A stretch of 64,000 nucleotides of DNA, taken from NCBI GenBank assembly GCA_958430865.1, contig CAUDNR010002791.1, forward strand, positions 2,192 to 66,191, in the 5' to 3' direction. Position 1 is the stretch's first letter. Each line of letters opens with the position of its first letter. This stretch comes from Entrophospora sp. SA101 (lineage: Eukaryota; Glomeromycota; Glomeromycetes; Entrophosporales; Entrophosporaceae). The notes below the pieces were generated by a model, which did not search any database, had not been told where the DNA came from, and saw nothing but the letters and a program-made list of their open reading frames with translations. Both the position numbers and the translations under genes were made by a program. Below are positions 22,681 through 35,905 of the stretch, piece by piece.

Positions 22681-23283
22681 CTTGGCTCTGTATATTCTAT
22701 ATGTTCTGTACATTCGTCAGCTCATTCGTTCTGAATATGAGCATAATGAGTACTTTATATAGAATGTTTTATTTCCCGTGCTACCATTTCATTGACAAAT
22801 ATATAGGAAACGTAAACCAAAATTATACTAAAAAAAAAATTCCAAGGGAAAAGTAGTGCTTGAGTTATGTGTCATTTTTATGACAAGGTCACTAATTCAA
22901 GTTAGTAGTAGAAATTCATTTTATCATAAAAGAGCTAAATTCTACGATAATTATGATAACGTTCTGATATTGCTAACCAACGCGCTCATATATCGATAAG
23001 CTAATTTTAAATTTTAAATTAAACTTCTTACTGATCAAAGGCTCAATATCTAAATGATCCCCAAAAATTATTATCAATGTTTTCTAAGCATTTTCATGGC
23101 TCATATTAACCCTTGTTATGAACCTTGTTCTTATGCAATTTCAACCGCAATTTCAGTACAATCTCAAGGTCCCAAAGAATTGTTAAACCGACTCAATTGT
23201 AGGACAAATTGGAATCAGAACATCAATTAATTTTTGTTTTTCTTTATCGGAGCATTTTATTTTCTCCTATGGAAATCAAATAA
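22681..23283. other. Non-coding region
   Basis: No gene recognised. Short AT-driven frames only. Confidence 0.4.
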
Positions 23284-24520
23284 TGTTGTTTGACGAAATG
23301 TTACCAAACCATTACGTCAAAATCGCTGCCATTAAGTCAAAAATGACGTAAGTAAAATTGCTTTAAAGGCTAATGAAATATAAAGGCTCACTTATAAATA
23401 TATACTCCAAGGTTTTTTTATCAATTGTCCCCAAGGAGCAAAGTTTTTCTTTTGTTGAATACAAAAATTCAACACGCACACGCTCTCATTTACTAACTAA
23501 ACTCGAATATTTCTTAATAACATGATACATTGTCGGGGTAGATAAAATCATGTTTCAGGGTCAACTAATTTTAGTGTATATTATCAAATTGCTGTGTGGA
23601 AGTTTTTACAATATCAACATTGATTGATTAAGTTACTTTGCAATAATAACCCATCTTTATCTCTTTATCAACGAAAATTTCATTGAGGATAACTTCTGGT
23701 CTTTGTTTAAAAAAGCATAACTTCAGGTCTTCGCGAATCATTATTTTTATTAAATAAAATTAATCGTTAATAAACTTTTATAAAATAAAAATAAAAATAA
23801 AAACATTGTCTTTATTTTCTTAGGTTAAAACGCTTTGATAAAGCAGCAAATGTAGTTAATGTCTTGATAAAAGGTAACAATTGTGGAGCTTTGGTGAAAA
23901 GCCATGTTTTATTTGCTTTAGTGAGTAAACAAAGGTTTGGACTAAATATTGGGTGTCAACGAAGTATCGTCCAAAGGTTAATTGGAAATACTGGTAGTGT
24001 TATTGTAATCGTAAACGTAAGGCTGTTAAACAAGCTACTAAAGCGAGTTTGAAATCAGTCAGCAAACAACTGAAACAAATCGATCACAAGTGAATAAAAG
24101 GAACTTTATAGCATTACAAAAGGGCTATCTTTATTTATTTACAGCTATCTGGTACCATTAAGTGTGCTAACAGATTCACTTAGGTGCAAATTCATAAACT
24201 AATTAATTGACAAGCACCAAATTATTTGCCCATAATTGTTAATTAACCAAAATGATACCTTGCAATATCACCATTTAAGAATCAAAAATTGTAAAAAGTC
24301 TATTATTTCAAAATATTGTTGCAAGATAAGAAATAAATAAGAGTAAAATAAAAAGATAAATAAAAAAAAGATACCAAATTTATAGTGGAGATTAAATTAG
24401 TCATTCATCGGATCTTTTCTTTTACTATTGTTACTAGAATACAATGTTTATTAATTAATTAATATTAATGGATAATAATTTCCAATTGATTAATAATAAA
24501 ATTTATTTACCTTTAACATT
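23284..24520. repeat. Kinase downstream flank repeat, copy 1
   Basis: About 1.2 kb starting 'TGTTGTTTGACGAAATGTTA' and running up to the stop of the kinase at 24521. Homologous blocks stand downstream of the other kinase copies at 35905-37137, 39383-40385 and (inverted) 44037-45240. Shared words include 'AAGGAGCAAAGTTTTTCTTT', 'ACACTCATTTACTA'-like, and 'TATAGTGGAGATTAAATTAG'. A 62-codon frame at 23864-24052 lies inside the repeat and is not convincing as a gene. Confidence 0.75.
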
Positions 24521-26125
24521 TTAAAGAAAAGAGTTAAAATCAAGATTATTCAACGAACTATCATTACTTTTATAAATTATTAAGCTTTTAGATTTAGCAA
24601 TCTCTTCATCTAATATTCTACTTGTATGATACGCACCTGGATGTGATTTGTGTGCTTTTTGCAAATCACTACAATCACTGATACTACTGCTACTAGTAGT
24701 AGTATTATTGTTATTATTTTCATGTTTTTTGATTTTAGAAAATTTGAATAATCTTTTTATTAAACTATTATTACTATTATTATTTTTCAAACTCTCATTT
24801 TTAATAATTTCGTAATGTTTATTATAAGCAAAGTTACTCAGCTCTCCACTAGTTGGTCTTTTTGATGGATCCACATCCCAACACCTCTGCATCATTTGCA
24901 CATAATCTTCAGGCATTCCAGGTAGTATTGATGGTCGTAAACCTTCACATATATCAAAAATCAAACGATGATTGTGAGCTCTATCATCAAATGGTGGATG
25001 TCCTGCAAATATTTCCCACATTAACATCCCAACACTATAGATATCAGTTTCTTTTGTGTTCTTTGTATTATTGCCTATAAGTAACTCGGGTGCAACATAT
25101 GATACAATTCCATAGACTTTATTTGATGATTCACCATCAACTGGTCCACATAATCCTAAATCTGTAATATAACAACCACCTCCTTGCAATAATATATTAC
25201 CACTATGTAAATCACAATGGATTAAATCTTTTTTATGTATCTGATTTAATGCATCACATAAATAATCAAAGATTGAAATTCTGTCTTTTAATGCTAAATT
25301 TAAATGATTTTTTTGCAAATAATCCCTTAAATTTCCTTCCAAATAATTTAAAACTATTGCATAATTTCCATTATCTGGGAATTTAGTTATACCATGGCAT
25401 TTAACAATCAAAATCGATCGAATTTTACAATAATTTATTGCCTATAATTAAATATAAAGTCAATTAGTATTATATAATACAGTATTGTTTAAATGACAAC
25501 TACCAACCTCATCAAAAAAGGCTTTTCCTGGATTACTTGAATCATTTAAACTTTTTAATACTACTAGTTGCCCTCTACCTCCAAAATAGCTAAATTCCTT
25601 TTTATTTTCGTCGTAATCAACAATAGTTCCTCTTGTCCATGTAGCAGTAAAAATCGAACTAAATCCACCTTCTGTCAACTTTGTCACTTTTTTAAATTGC
25701 TCAAAGGGTATCCATTCTAAAATGTGAGTTGGCAGAGATGATTTCATTTGACATTGTTGAATAAAATCATCAATTATGTTATTTTCAGATGTCCAAGTGG
25801 TGAAAAGACTCTGTAAATGTAAACTAATACAACTTTCACAGAACCTATCAGAGTATCTTGTCAATTTACACTTGTTACATTCTTTTGGTTTGCCCAATTT
25901 ATATATTGCACTATTTAATTCAAGGTCATAAATAAACTTTTCTTTACAATATTCTTTTTCATTTTCAGCAAGCTCCTTGTTTTTTTTGACTAATGAAAAA
26001 AAATAATCTTTCATACTTTCTCTTTCAGAACTAGCATTAGCATTATCATGCATTCCATTATAAATTTTATGTATAAATTCCTTTCTTTCTGGTAATAATG
26101 ATGATAATAGCTTAACATATGACAT
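24521..26125 (-). CDS. Protein kinase, Glomeromycotina-expanded family (copy A)
   Basis: Two exons, 25508-26125 and 24521-25441, splice in phase around a 66-bp intron to 512 aa. Residues about 100-120 contain a CxxC-x9-CxxC cluster ('CNKCKLTRYSDRFCESC') that could bind zinc. The kinase domain follows 'EWIPFEQFKKVTKLTEGGFSSIF' (glycine loop), with 'VVLKSL' (ATP lysine), 'LIHCDLHSGNIL' (catalytic loop, HCD in place of HRD), 'ITDLGLCG' (DLG for DFG), 'VSYVAPELL' (APE) and 'RCWDVDPSKRP'. The C-terminal tail 'HPGAYHTSRILDEEIA' is typical of this fungal group. The MSY start is chosen because copies B and D start at the same place; an in-frame ATG 39 codons upstream is not conserved. Substrate unknown. 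Confidence 0.92.
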
Positions 26126-26175
26126 TATATAAAAATATAATATATAAATTCGACTTGGTGTTTTAATTAGAAAGG
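26085..26175 (-). promoter_or_regulatory. Conserved proximal promoter of kinase copy A
   Basis: Directly before the ATG the minus strand reads 'AAGTCGAATTTATATATTAT' and on into a T/A-rich TATA-like stretch. The same arrangement occurs before copies B (about 41886-41925) and D (about 51572-51611), so the core promoter was duplicated with the genes. Confidence 0.55.
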
Positions 26176-27000
26176 TTGCCGTGTTACAGTTCCTTTCTAA
26201 ATGCCGTAATTTTGTGTAATACGGTATTTTCTTTTTTTTCATAATTATTTTCCCAAATTTGAATGCAGGGGAAGCATTCTGTTATATTTAAAGAAAGACT
26301 TGAGACGGTAAATCCAGCGCAGTTATAGTGACGAATCACGAATATTCTGTTGCAAACAACTTTAGTAAACTAAATTGTTGGGGAAGGATGAGATCAAAAT
26401 CATAAAACTTTGTAATGAATCGGGTTTTCTTTTTTTGCTATGCTAGCATGAAATTTGCAAATTGATTTGAATATTTTCGCTTTCCAAAAATGATAAATGG
26501 TTGTAACATGCGAATTCCCATTTATATCTATTTGGCAACCGATAAATTATCTATTTTTATGCAAAACATCAGTATTGAGCGAAGCAGGTACTTGACTGGA
26601 AGGAAATCGTGTTCCGCTTTAAATTTTTTTGCGTGGTGTCTACCGTTGTCTACCATTAGATCTTTGACGTTTCGAACCGTTTGAAATGACCAAAAACTAT
26701 GGCCTTGCCTTGGAGATTTACCACAGATTCTCGGATCGTCAAAGTCTTATCACACAACGTGTTATTATCGAACCTGGATTTCAAAAACACTTTTTTACAT
26801 TTTATTTTATTGTTGTTATTATTATCGGTCAAGTCAATGATCGATAAACAAAACTTGATTTACATGAAAATGACAAAATAATGATTACATCATTTCGATT
26901 AATAAAATAATCTTGCTCAATTACATAATCTTATTCCGTGTGTTTTATGCTGAATAAAAAACATACCAAGTGCCTTTCAGTATCACACATTCCGCGCCTA
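26126..27000. repeat. Kinase upstream flank repeat, copy 1
   Basis: Upstream of kinase A, related to 41886-42620 and (inverted) to 45640-46040. Shared segments include 'ACGGTAAATCC', 'GACGAATCACGAAT'-like, 'ATCAAAATCATAAAACTTTG' and 'TTACATTTTATTTTATTGTT'. Small frames inside (26490-26684, 26699-26881) are repeat-derived. Confidence 0.65.
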
Positions 27001-27566
27001 TTCGTATTTTAATAACTTTTTCTGTCAGCTTTTTATTTTTTCTTGATGACATTTTTTTTTTTCTAAAAAATTAAAATTGATAACAAAACACGAATAAATA
27101 ATGTTTGTATTTGTTGCGAGTCAAACAAATTCATCTACTCATCTTGTCAAAATCAAGATAAGTAAGATCTTCAAATTCGGGGGTTTTTTTTATCAAGCTA
27201 TATTAACATCTTTTTCAAACACATCTTTGTCAAAATTTTCTAGACATGGAGAAACATTAAATTTTGCATGCATGTTTTGAAGTTTAGCTACGATTTGATA
27301 TAAATTACTTTTATTTTTATTATGTACGTTTTTTGTCTAATTAATTGTTTTACGGTAATCGAAACTTTTTTCCAGAGAATGCAAGTAATTTTATAAAAAC
27401 GTTTCTTTCTTTGGTTGATTTAAGAGCGAATTGAATCAAATGTTCAAACTGAATTTGCGGATCGTAAAAAAAAAGGTTTTTTTTTTATTGGATAGATAAA
27501 TTTAATTATGATTATCATCAGTAAATAAAAAAATTTTTTTTTTTTTTTTATTATTTTAAAAATATC
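27001..27566. other. Upstream region of the DnaJ gene
   Basis: AT-rich with poly-T and poly-A tracts. I see only weak, imperfect heat-shock-like words (for example TTCTAGAC near 27238) and no clear HSE. No gene. Confidence 0.4.
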
Positions 27567-29706
27567 ATGGCTATAAGAAAACAAAATATAATTTCAAAAA
27601 TTACTTTTTTAATACTCAAAAAACGCATTTCAACAACAATAATAAAAAGTAATTATTTTACAAGTAGACACAATAATCACAATAATCATAATATTAGTAA
27701 TATCAAAAAAATAGATTTTAAAAGCATTTATATAGATTCAAAAATTCATAATAATAATGATAATCATAGTAAGGTAAGGGAATAATAAATTATATTATAA
27801 ATAGTAAATTATTTGTTATTCAGTATTTTCATTATACAGATCAAGAGAACTTTTCATTCTTCAGGTAAACAAATTTATTTTTAATATTTTTAATATAATT
27901 CAATCATTCCATGTAATTCAATAAATTAATAATGACATATACATATATATATATATATAGTCGTCGTGAATAATAAAGATTTTTATGCGACTCTTGGAGT
28001 GCAAAAAAATGCATCACAATCAGATATAAAGAAAGCATATTATACAGTATGTTATATATATCTATATTAAATCAATATGCACATGTTTAAATACATTTTA
28101 TTATACATATACATATATACACGTATATGGTTACTTAGTTTAAATATTTGTGAATCTTAGCTTGCCAAAAAATATCATCCTGACACTAATAAAGATCCAG
28201 CAGCAAAAGAAAAATTTGTACAAATCCAAGAGGCTTATGATGTAAATAACTAGAATAGTGATATTATAATTTTTAAAGAAACAGTAACCAATCAAATATC
28301 AAAAAATTAACGTATTAATATCGTTAGGTATTATGTGACGAAGAAAAACGTGCACAATATGATCAATGGGGCGCAGCATATTCAGGTATTCAATGATATT
28401 TATATATTTCTTCTATTACAAGTTTATTAATATATAGTTTACTAAATTATTTTTTTTACCTAAAAAAATTACAACAATAATAACAAAATGAAGAAGGGGG
28501 CCCGACAGGTGCAGGTGGATTTCCTGGAGGTGGTGCAGATTATAGCGGATTTTCTGGTGGATTTCCAGGATTTGGTGAAGAGTTTTTTAGCAGTATATTT
28601 AATGGATTTGGCGGCCCAAGGGTTAGAACAGGTTCTGGACAACCTTATGCAACTGGATCAGATGTTGAAGTACCTTTTCTTCTCCTTAGCATCATTATTT
28701 TTATATCAATCACAATATATATAATTAAATTAAATTAAATTAAATTAATAATTGTATTGTTATCAAAAGATTTCTTTAAATATATCTTTTATGGAATCAG
28801 TGAAAGGATCTAAACAAACCGTTGCTGTAGAAAGAGTAGCTAATTGTAAATCGTGTAATGGATTTGGTACCAGAAGCGGCAAAAAACCTGAAACTTGTAA
28901 AACATGTAAAGGATCAGGTACACAATATATTGCTGTAGCATCAGGGTTTCATATGCAAGCCACCTGTACTTCTTGTAATGGTAAAGGTACAAAAATATTA
29001 CCTGGAAATAGATGTACAACATGTTCTGGTAATGGTCAAGTAAAAGAAAGAAGACCTATTGTTGTTGATATTCCTGCTGGTAACATATATTTAATTTTTC
29101 TTCAATTAAATATTTCTTATAAAATTAATTAAACTAACTAATTGGTTAATTTGTTTTTATATTTGTCACAACAAATTATAGGTATTGAGGATGGTACAAA
29201 AATCAGATTAATTAGACAAGGTGATGCACCTTATGGTGGTCAAGGAACACCCGGAGATTTATTTGTAAGGTTAAATATTACTCCACACAACATATTTAAG
29301 AGACAAGGGCCAAATATTATTATCAACAAAGCAATACCATTCTATCGAGCAATTCTAGGTGGTCATATAATAGTGCCTACAATAGATGGTGATGTTGAAT
29401 TAAAAGTTCCTGAGGCTTCACAACCTGATCAACGTATTGTACTAAAAAATCGTGGTATAAAAGCTGGCAATTTACAAGGTGATCAATATGTCATTTTGAA
29501 AGTAAATTTACCAAAGTAAGTAGTAGGAATTTGGTGGAAATTATTTCTTAAATTCAAAAAAAAAAAAACAATTTTTTTTATGTAACCATAATTATAAAAA
29601 AAAAATTTTTTTTGAATTTAATAGAGCCTTTACATCTCAACAAAAGGAGATAATAAAAAAATATGCGGAAATCACTGAAGGTACTGGAACTACAAAAGGT
29701 TCTTAA
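27567..29706 (+). CDS. MDJ1: Mitochondrial type A DnaJ chaperone (Mdj1-like)
   Basis: Nine exons with matching phases: 27567-27773, 27840-27864, 27961-28046, 28161-28241, 28328-28385, 28497-28669, 28770-29079, 29182-29515, 29625-29706 (451 aa). Residues 1-75 are Lys/Arg/Ser/Asn-rich with few acids, fitting a mitochondrial presequence. The J domain starts at about 82 ('[20 protein letters not shown]') with HPD at about 112. A Gly/Phe segment ('[20 protein letters not shown]') follows. Four CxxCxGxG zinc motifs lie at about 236-300 ('CKSCNGFG', 'CKTCKGSG', 'CTSCNGKG', 'CTTCSGNG'). The C-terminal substrate domain contains '[17 protein letters not shown]'. It stimulates mitochondrial Hsp70 in protein folding. 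Exon 6 has a tandem AAGAAG acceptor that could add one Glu. Confidence 0.95.
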
Positions 29707-31283
29707 AAGCACAGTTAAAATTTATAGCGATAAAAGCACTGGTCGAATTGGATTGATTGTGCAAAGTAATTTCCAAATGTAATAATAAGTTTTAATTTTT
29801 GTGAGTTATAATAATGGCTTTCCAATTTTACAGATCCTGATATTTTCCAAAAGAAATAAAGAAGCCAATTATAAAAGTGAAATTGGTTCTTATATTTATA
29901 AAAATGGTTAACTAAAAACACCATAAATTTTATTATTAAGATTATTTCAATACCATGATGTGAAAAAATGCAATTTTGAGTTGCCACCACTATACAACTA
30001 TTTACTTGGAACGTTTTTGGATCGAGATCATACCCGCTTTGCATATTAAAATTTCGGACATTTTTCTTTAAAGTTTCAAAATCAATAGTAAATTCCTTGA
30101 AATGCAAAAGTTCCCATATTATAAAGTTAAAGATCATTCAATATGGATGATTATCATGCGTACTAGTAAAGGTGCTTGAATAAACATAATTAAATAGAAT
30201 TAGATTTTTTTTTTTTTTTTTTTGGTATTAAGATTAATAATAATAAGAATACATAAACAACTACCCTATTACAGTATTATATATTAACATTGAAAAGTTT
30301 ATACTATTTCCTTTTTTTGGGAGTTACTAGTTGTTATTATTATATTAAAATTTGTACATTTTAAACAGAGTTTTTCAGGTCTTCCCTCAAAAAACAAAAA
30401 AATATCTCTAATTTTTTATTTCAACAACTCAACCACCGTCATTGCCACCACAATCACGATCACGATCACTACCAGGGCCAGCATTTGAGGAATAGGTGCA
30501 GGGATGCCCCTGACGCAAACTTTCTCATCTGACTACGGATTCGTTGATATAGATGAAACATTACTACGTGTATCCGGAAGCGTTGCCAGCCATTAATTGC
30601 TAAACGGGTTACGAAGAGACAACTTTAAAAGTGTCCAGAAATGCTCCATTCGGATCTATAGGGAGGGAGGAGCATCCAAACCGAGCTCTGATACAAAATA
30701 GTGATGACTCATAAATCAAAGTCGACACATGAAGCAAAATTGCGGCGATTTAATATTATGTCATTATTTATAATAGAGTTGGAACATTAACACGTTGATT
30801 GTCTTTTTTCTTTCTGATAATCAAAACCTAACTCTATTTGTCTCGCATACTTCTAATAATATATCATCACTAGGTACATGCAATTTTTTAAAAATACTTT
30901 TTTTGGAGAAATTTATGTTTATAATTAATTTGCATCACCATTAAAACTCAGTTTAAAATTCATCAATAGTAACTTGAGAAAGATCTGTATGATTGACTTG
31001 CTGTAAAATACCGGTTAAGAAATGGGAGTTTATTTATTTAAGTTGTAAAAGAAAACGCACTAACCAGAATTTTTTTGTACTTTTTGCGCTCTACTAATTA
31101 GGGAAAAATGACCCGATAGAAGTGTGACGTATTCAGGGGTCCTGGGTATCGGCGGCTTAGTACATTTTGGCCATCTATACTAATGCCAAATAAGGCAACG
31201 TCAAGTATTGAAGAATTAAACCAAAATTAATTTTCGAGCGAGTATATAGTGATATTTCTAATATTTTTAATATTTGATTCAAG
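29707..31283. other. Intergenic region
   Basis: Includes a poly-T run at about 30206-30223 and a slightly less AT-rich patch at 30430-30720. The 140-codon minus-strand frame at 29715-30137 has no protein-like features and overlaps the DnaJ 3' flank. No gene supported. Confidence 0.5.
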
Positions 31284-32496
31284 ATGCAACTTTTTTACTC
31301 TCAAAAAAAACCAAAAAACGCCCCAAAAGATGCTATTGTTAATCTTCGAGACACTCTACAAATGCTGGAAAAGCGAGAGAAGCATTTACAGAGTAAAATT
31401 GATGCTGAACTAAAGACAGCAAGATCAAATGCTACTACAAACAAGAGAGGTATGAAATGCATAAGCTTTTTTCCTTTACTTAAAAGAACGCAATATAATA
31501 ATGAATTGTTCTTAGTTTACTTTTTTTTCACATAGTCAAAGAATATTTTAAAGTAGAATTTGAACACAAGTACATGACAAAGAAGATATCATATTTAAGA
31601 ATTATTCTTATTATGTTTATATATATATATATATACCTTGATATCTTAATCTTTAAAAACATATGTGATTGATTGTTATAATTAATCAATAAACATTTAT
31701 GATATTTAAAATATTATTATTATTATTTTATTTTTAAAAAAATAGCTGCACTAATGGCCTTGAAAAGGAAAAAACAATATGAAACTCAATTGGAAAAATT
31801 ATCAGGGGCAAAATTTACAATTGAGACTCAAGTTATGGCCATTGAAAGTGCAAATGTGAATCTGGAAACCATGAAAGCTATGGAGAAAGGTGCAGAGGCA
31901 ATGAAAACAATACATGGATCTATGTGAGTTATTATTAAATAAACTACTATACTTGATATAATAAATAAATTTAAATCTTTAATTATTAACATCATTTTTT
32001 ATTTTTTTAAGGGATATAAATAAAGTTGATGAAACAATGGATTCAATACGTGAACAAATGGATTTGTCTGATGAGATCTCGAATGCAATTTCTGGTCAAA
32101 TGCTTGGAATTCCTTTGGATGATGTTAGTAATTGTTTCCATGAATTGATTGGTTGATTGGTTGGTTGGTTGGTTGGTTGATTGTTCATTTATTTATTTAT
32201 TTTAGGAAGAATTGGAGGCAGAATTAGAGGAGTTGGAACAAGCAAATCTTGATAAACAATTGCTCGAAGTTGAATTACCACTTGCAGCACCTTCAGTACC
32301 AACAAAAAAACTTGGTAAATTTGCAAAAATTTATTTTCTAAAAAATATGTTATTTATAATAATGATAACAATAACAATAACAATCACTTGTACCGTTAAT
32401 ATTATTATTATAATTTATGATCTCAAAGTTTTAGAAGAGGAGGAAGATGAAGAGGACGAGGAATTAGCGGACTTAAGGGCGGTTATGGCTCTATAA
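31284..32496 (+). CDS. SNF7: ESCRT-III subunit Snf7/Vps32 (CHMP4)
   Basis: Five exons: 31284-31449, 31746-31923, 32012-32123, 32206-32314, 32429-32496, in phase, about 210 aa. Snf7 is the main filament-forming ESCRT-III protein on endosomes, needed for multivesicular body sorting and membrane scission. Visible features are the basic N-terminal helical hairpin ('DTLQMLEKREKHLQSKIDAE', 'ALMALKRKKQYETQLEKLSG'), the acidic 'VDETMDSIREQMDLSDEISN' region, and a C-terminal acidic stretch 'EEEEDEEDEELADLRAVMAL' corresponding to the MIM1-like Vps4-binding helix. Family length is 220-240, so it is full length. Exon 5 has two possible acceptors 10 bp apart with different phases; only the first keeps the frame with Leu-Val. 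Confidence 0.95.
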
Positions 32497-34100
32497 ATTT
32501 TAAATTAATATAGTTACATGTTTGTTGTAAGTATTTTTATCTTTTCTCATAATAATTTTCAAATTAATAGTTATTCTAAAAAAATTTTTTTTTTGATAAC
32601 TCAATATATTATATTATTAAAAAAATCTTTAATAATTAAAAGATAATATTATTTAAAGTTCACCTTTATATTTATATTTATATCATTTTAACATATATTA
32701 TGCTTATGATACAAGTCTTACCTACGAAGTATTAAAACGAGGAATAATTTTATCAATTCCTACAATATATATATATATATAATTTACAGAATATATTTAT
32801 TTATAAAAATTTTCTAATACTAAATAAGAAAAACTTGTCAGTTATTATACTCTACGTACGCCTCAACATACACATATCCTTTAAGTAGATCTTTACCAAT
32901 TATGGATTACACTTCATTGGATTTTGGCTGATCCCTTTTGAGCTTTCAATCACACATATTAACAAGTTTACGAATGAGAACGCAAAGTGAGCTTAATTAA
33001 TAACTACCCAGCTCATTAATTAAACACCAATAATTTTGTAATGAACACGTTAATTGATAGTAATAACAATAAATGATGGGAATGTTAACACCAATATGGA
33101 AGTGTGGATGACATGACAATAAATGCATCCGTGCAGTGTAAAAAATCCGTATGGTGTAAAAATTAACACGTAGACATGTTCACCAATGATTTCGTAATAA
33201 ACACGTTGATTGATAATAATAATGATAAATAATGGTATAGATGGAACATGTTAACAGTGTGGATAACATGACAATAAGCAGTCCACGCAGTATTAAAAAA
33301 TACGTATAGTGGATGTAAAGATAAACACGCAGTTACGTAGGTAGTTACATGTTCACCAATGATTTCGTAATGAACATGTTGATTGATAGTAATAACAATA
33401 AATGATGGATAATGGATAATGGATGGTCCACAGCCATAATTTCGTGGATTAGCAGCAAGAATCAATCACCGGTGATTTTTGATGAGTGTACACAAAAATA
33501 TAGACAATAATAATAGCAACAATAAGTTCAAAGTGAAAAGACAATCGGTTGATTAATTCACGATTTATTAATATTTCAGAGCCTCGCTCATAAGAGTAGA
33601 AGCAGAAATATTAAACTATTTCTTTCATCCTGTAAAAAACCATTTCACAAGTTAAAATATTTATTTTCGTTTCGTTTAATATTATCAATAAAGCATTTTT
33701 GTGGTCGGAAATTAAACGGCAAGGTTTAATTATCCATTTGTTATAAAGTTCTGAATTTTGTTAAACCAGTATAGTGTAGTAAAATTATTTGCTCAGTAAG
33801 AAGCAAAGGTTTTTGGTTCAAGTTTTTTGTTTAAGCGTTTAAGTGTAAACATAATGTGTTAAAGTGTTAACGGTTGCTATAGATTAATCAAATATAAAGT
33901 GCAGACATTTATTAACCAAGTTGTTATCACCTATTGTTATTCTATTGTGTTAAAGTGATTGTTGTAACATGCGGTTGTTAAATAAACAGTTTAAGGAGTC
34001 TTGTAAAGAGACCAAATTAACAAAGCTTTTAAACGGCCAAAGGAAGTAGTAAATGTAAATAAAGAAGGAACTTAGAAAAGCACTTGACATTTTATTTATT
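32497..34100. repeat. Intergenic region with tandem minisatellite
   Basis: From 33026 to about 33445 a unit of 150-175 bp occurs three times, the last one partial. Each unit starts 'CACCAATGATTTCGTAATGA' or a close variant, continues 'ACACGTTGATTGATAGTAAT', and contains 'GTGTGGATGACATGACAATA'. The rest of the stretch is AT-rich with no gene seen; from 33500 it may be the leading part of the hAT element. Confidence 0.7.
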
Positions 34101-35480
34101 GTAAATTGTACCATAAAGTGTGCATACAGATTCGCTGAAGCTTTTCAGATACAAGAAAGATGCAGTAGGCAGGATAATTGAATCATTAATGAACTTCATC
34201 AAATTGAGGGAAGATATTTGTTGACAGCTGATATGTGGACTTTTATAAGCAATGAAGCCTTTTTGGGATTAACAATACATTATATAGATTCGAATTGGTG
34301 TCTCTGTAATTTCCTTCTTGATATCATCCCTTTTACTAATAGGCATTCCGGAGTAAACATTGCACAAGAAATTCTGCGTGTTTTAAATGAATTCCACATT
34401 GCTGATAAAGTTATTGCATTAACTACAGACAATGAATCTGCAATGTTGGCGTGCGGAAGAGAAATTGCTAATGCACTTGATAATGAAAATTTTTTCAAAG
34501 ACTTTTTCACATTATCGTTGTGCGGCACATGTTTTGAACTTAGGTGTGAAGCAAGGGTTGGTTTAGTTAGTAATTCAATTGATAAAGTACGTGAATTAAT
34601 GATCAAAATTAAAGATTCAACTCACCTTTGTGATGAACCTCATGGTTGTGTGATTAATTATCTCAAACCTATTTTGGATGTGAAAACTCGTTGGAACTCA
34701 ACTTATTATATGCTAAAACATTTGGAACAATTTCAGCCAGCATTATTTTTACTCTCTGCAGACCATAAGTCTTTCAGAGACCTTTATCCGAATACAAATG
34801 ACTGGGTTATAATTAAGGATACTCTCATAGTACTTGTGCCTTTAGAAAAGGCCACTATACATCTCTCGGCATCATCTCATCCTATCATTGGTGATGTTCG
34901 TTTTATTTTGGGACATCCAGAAGCATCTATATGAATGTTAAGGAAAGAAAAATTTTACACAATGTGAGGTAACAGCAAAAAATTGGAATATCATGGATCG
35001 TTTTTCAATAACCTCAGTAATTTTAGATCCTAAACTTTTTTTTTTCAGAAGAATCAAAACCAAGTGCTTGTGCACACATTCAAACTATCTTTGAATCATA
35101 TCAACAACGCTCTTCCATAACATCTACTATAGGAATATCAATATCTACTATAAATGACACTCGCCAATATTTCACTCAACTTCAACATGGTGGAATGTTG
35201 CAAATCAGCGCACAAAAGGTACTCTAATTTGCCAGTTTTTTCAATAGAATTATCATTTTTCCGGTAAATATTTATTATCATTTTACATTTCCGAAATTTT
35301 CACAAGAAAATTTTATGCGCTGGTGCAAATCTCTTCAACATCAACAGTATCAGGACTAGATCGCTATCTTGCCTTACCAATAGATATAGAAACAGATCCT
35401 CTTTTATGATGGCAAGAAAATGCTAGAGAGTACCCAATCGAAATTCATAAATGATTTTTGATTCATATGAGGGTCTTCTT
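34100..35480 (+). pseudogene. Decayed hAT-family transposase
   Basis: The longest open piece (34218-34934) begins 'LLTADMWTFISNEAFLGLTI' and includes 'ALTTDNESAM' (the hAT 'TDNASNM' catalytic region), 'CGTCFELRCEARVGL' and 'TRWNSTYYMLKHLEQ', all typical of BED-finger RICESLEEPER-like hAT transposases. Downstream, in other frames, come 'FESYQQRSSITSTI' and 'LDRYLALPIDIETDPLL', then 'WQENAREYPIE', the C-terminal dimerisation domain, with a stop where 'DPLLWWQ' would run on. Several frameshifts and no N-terminal zinc finger: inactive. No clear TIR pair found. Confidence 0.82.
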
Positions 35481-35905
35481 TGCAAAGTAAATTTATTAAA
35501 TTCGTGAAAAATTTCCCTTTGTACATGTAATAAATAATTTTTTTGCTTAACGCAACGAATAAAAATATGACTTGGCTAATGTTGATGCTCGAACGAATAT
35601 ATAGTCACCTCGCATTTGAATGTAAAGTGCAAACCCAAATCATACATAGAACACCATTTCAGCATTACGTACCTCAACCTCAAATTCTAATGCAACGTAA
35701 AAAGCAAACTAATTCACCGTTTTTTGCATTTTGAGGGGGGTAGCGGGTCTATTTACAGTATATATGATTTTGTAATTTATTAGACTAATCAATCAATGCA
35801 TGAAATAGTCTATTTTATTAAAAATTGCATCATTGATCATAAATGCATGATAGCATGTCAAGGTGCTTTGTATCCAATGCTAATTTTGATGCTCCGAACT
35901 AATGT
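35465..35905. repeat. hAT-adjacent repeat, copy 1
   Basis: Matches 42985-43445 along most of its length (shared words 'AATTTCCCTTTGTACATGTA', 'AACACCATTTCAGCA', 'CTACGTACCT'-like, 'GCATCATTGATCAT'). It links the hAT relic to the kinase downstream flank that starts at 35905. Confidence 0.7.

Noticed and set aside
23864..24052. 62-codon frame with Leu/Val-rich end
   Set aside because: Part of the kinase downstream flank repeat; the homologous stretches near 36500 and 44600 do not preserve the frame.
26085..26242. Upstream start for kinase A at 26242 (extra 39 residues)
   Set aside because: Copies B and D start at the MSY/MSH codon with the same promoter sequence, and the extra residues read through that promoter.
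29715..30137. 140-codon minus-strand frame downstream of the DnaJ gene
   Set aside because: Composition follows AT content (Phe, Ile, Lys, Tyr, Asn), no motif, no splice partner.
33163..33465. 100-codon minus-strand frame
   Set aside because: It lies within the tandem minisatellite and its translation is itself repeated.
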